Source: DASYQV01 sp036005125 (GTDB lineage Bacteria > Acidobacteriota > Vicinamibacteria > Vicinamibacterales > UBA2999). From it: DNA of 7,792 nt. The position numbers and the translations under genes are program-made. Where the stretch lies: the NCBI GenBank assembly GCA_036005125.1, contig DASYQV010000360.1, forward strand, positions 1 through 7,792. Direction: 5' to 3'. Positions 7,171 to 7,792 of this stretch are shown piece after piece. The notes beneath the pieces are model-generated. The model saw only the letters and a program-made list of their open reading frames with translations, made no database searches and was not told the DNA's origin. How positions within the stretch are numbered: the stretch's first letter is position 1; every line of letters starts with the position of its first letter.

Positions 7171-7252
7171 ATGCAGGATGCAGAATTGCAATTTGGAGGA
7201 GGTTATTGCAGGAGTGCAGGGGACGTTTCACGCTTCCTGCAATTCCTGCAAT
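7171..7252. repeat. Cluster of TGCA-centred direct and inverted repeats in the receptor leader
   Basis: On the plus strand two head-to-tail copies of TCCTGCAAT lie at 7235-7243 and 7244-7252, and an exact inverted copy ATTGCAGGA lies at 7205-7213. A perfect 10-base palindrome AATTGCAATT sits at 7184-7193, and ATGCAGG/ATGCAGA occur in tandem at 7171-7184. In total the core TGCA occurs seven times in about 80 bases. The inverted pair could fold in RNA as a 9-bp stem with a 21-base loop. The cluster lies just upstream of the receptor's ribosome binding site and is less GC-rich than its surroundings. It could be an operator array, a leader structure or a dispersed repeat family. The rest of the 182-base gap (7253-7337) shows nothing recognisable, and no clear -35/-10 pair was found. 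Confidence 0.6.
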
Positions 7253-7337
7253 TGGCCGCGTCAGAACCTCCGCGAAGTCCCCGCCGGGCGATGCGCGGCT
7301 GGTATTCGGCCCCGATGTCTGCGCGCAGGGCGTGGCC

Positions 7338-7792
7338 TCACTTGCTCCAGGGTGGCACGATGCGATTCATCCGGGCGTAGGCGATGAGCTGCCCGAGATG
7401 CTCGTGCATGTCGCCGTCCACGAACAGGACGACGTCCGGCATCGTACGCTCGCGCCCGAACACGCTGCGGCGGCCCACCAGCGTTGCCGGATCGATCGCC
7501 TCGATCGCCTGCTTCGCATAGGCGAAGCCCTTGGTGAGATGCTGGATCACCTGCGCCTTGTCGGTGACTGCGCTCAGCTTCTGCGCCTCCTCGCGGCTCA
7601 TGGCCGGCTTTCCACCGAGCGCCTGCGGGGCGAACCCGTATCCTTCGCTTGCGATGAGCATCAGGACCTCGGAGACCGAGCGCACACCTTCCATGGGGCG
7701 CCACATGTACTTGTCCGGCGGGAATGCCTCGGCGAGCGGGATGTACTTGCCTCGCATCGTCTCGATGTCCGCGAGGAAGGCGGCCTTGATGG
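7338..7792 (-). CDS. DinB-like four-helix protein (partial, N-terminus beyond right edge)
   Basis: The frame is open from the right edge to the TGA at 7338, giving 151 residues of C-terminal part. It starts IKAAFLADIETMRGKYIPLA, so the Met at 7757 is internal and the true start, perhaps with a signal peptide, lies outside the window. The helical pattern, WRPMEGVRSVSEVLMLIAS for the second helix and DMHEHLGQLIAYARMNRIVPPWS at the end (quoted in part: HEHLGQLIAYAR), matches the DinB/YfiT superfamily, whose members use three His as metal ligands. Here the His normally found in the second helix (as in an xxHLAxxE-type motif) is absent, and the last helix has HEH. Metal binding may therefore be altered. 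Family members include thiol-dependent transferases and damage-inducible proteins of unknown role. It precedes the receptor gene on the same strand by 182 bases, so it is probably a separate transcription unit. Confidence 0.75.
   Translation of the reverse strand, partial: IKAAFLADIETMRGKYIPLAEAFPPDKYMWRPMEGVRSVSEVLMLIASEGYGFAPQALGGKPAMSREEAQKLSAVTDKAQVIQHLTKGFAYAKQAIEAIDPATLVGRRSVFGRERTMPDVVLFVDGDMHEHLGQLIAYARMNRIVPPWSK

Noticed and set aside
7156..7191. Longer receptor start at 7191
   Set aside because: It would place 12 extra residues (MQFCILHFREVE) before the signal peptide and would start within the TGCA repeat array, whereas the ATG at 7155 has GGGAGG five bases upstream.
6005..7231. 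A 408-residue minus-strand frame overlapping the start of the receptor gene
   Set aside because: Its translation is a low-complexity Arg/Gly-rich shadow of the receptor in another frame. The receptor frame has signal peptide, plug and barrel motifs and a strong ribosome binding site.
7261..7704. A second minus-strand frame overlapping the DinB-like gene
   Set aside because: It is a frame-shifted shadow, Arg/Ala-rich. The DinB frame carries the family motifs and remains open to the window edge.

Overview
Organism: the window is GC-rich and gene-dense. Several traits together suggest an environmental Acidobacteriota, possibly class Vicinamibacteria: a very large TonB-dependent receptor of the Oar type with an N-terminal carboxypeptidase-regulatory-like domain, exported DinB-like and Tat-exported small enzymes, an NHL-propeller protein, and a signal peptide followed by a Gly/Arg-rich stretch. 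This placement is inferred from gene style, not from a marker gene. Layout, left to right: (1) 1-110, minus strand: the first 36 codons of an exported protein that runs off the left edge. (2) 111-191: a short divergent intergenic region. (3) 192-2366, plus strand: a 724-residue membrane-anchored protein with a six-unit NHL beta-propeller, an M23/LytM-type metallopeptidase-like domain with an apparently complete active site, and a beta-rich C-terminus. (4) 2367-2440: a convergent intergenic gap with a strong palindromic hairpin. (5) 7155 down to 2441, minus strand: a likely three-gene unit in the order Oar-like TonB-dependent receptor, Tat-signal alpha/beta hydrolase with a Cys nucleophile, and Tat-signal protein with two EthD-like (dimeric alpha-beta barrel) repeats. 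(6) 7156-7337: the leader of that unit, with a dense cluster of TGCA-centred direct and inverted repeats. (7) 7338-7792, minus strand: the C-terminal part of a DinB-like protein whose start lies beyond the right edge. How the genes may work together (inference): the receptor would import a bulky substrate across the outer membrane and the two Tat-exported proteins would act on it in the periplasm. A Cys-nucleophile hydrolase (a trait shared with dienelactone hydrolases) beside an EthD-like protein hints at a cyclic, aromatic or polyketide-like substrate, but nothing here identifies it. The plus-strand NHL-M23 protein looks functionally separate and may act on the cell wall. No RNA genes, CRISPR arrays, insertion sequences or gene-free stretches over 300 bases were seen.
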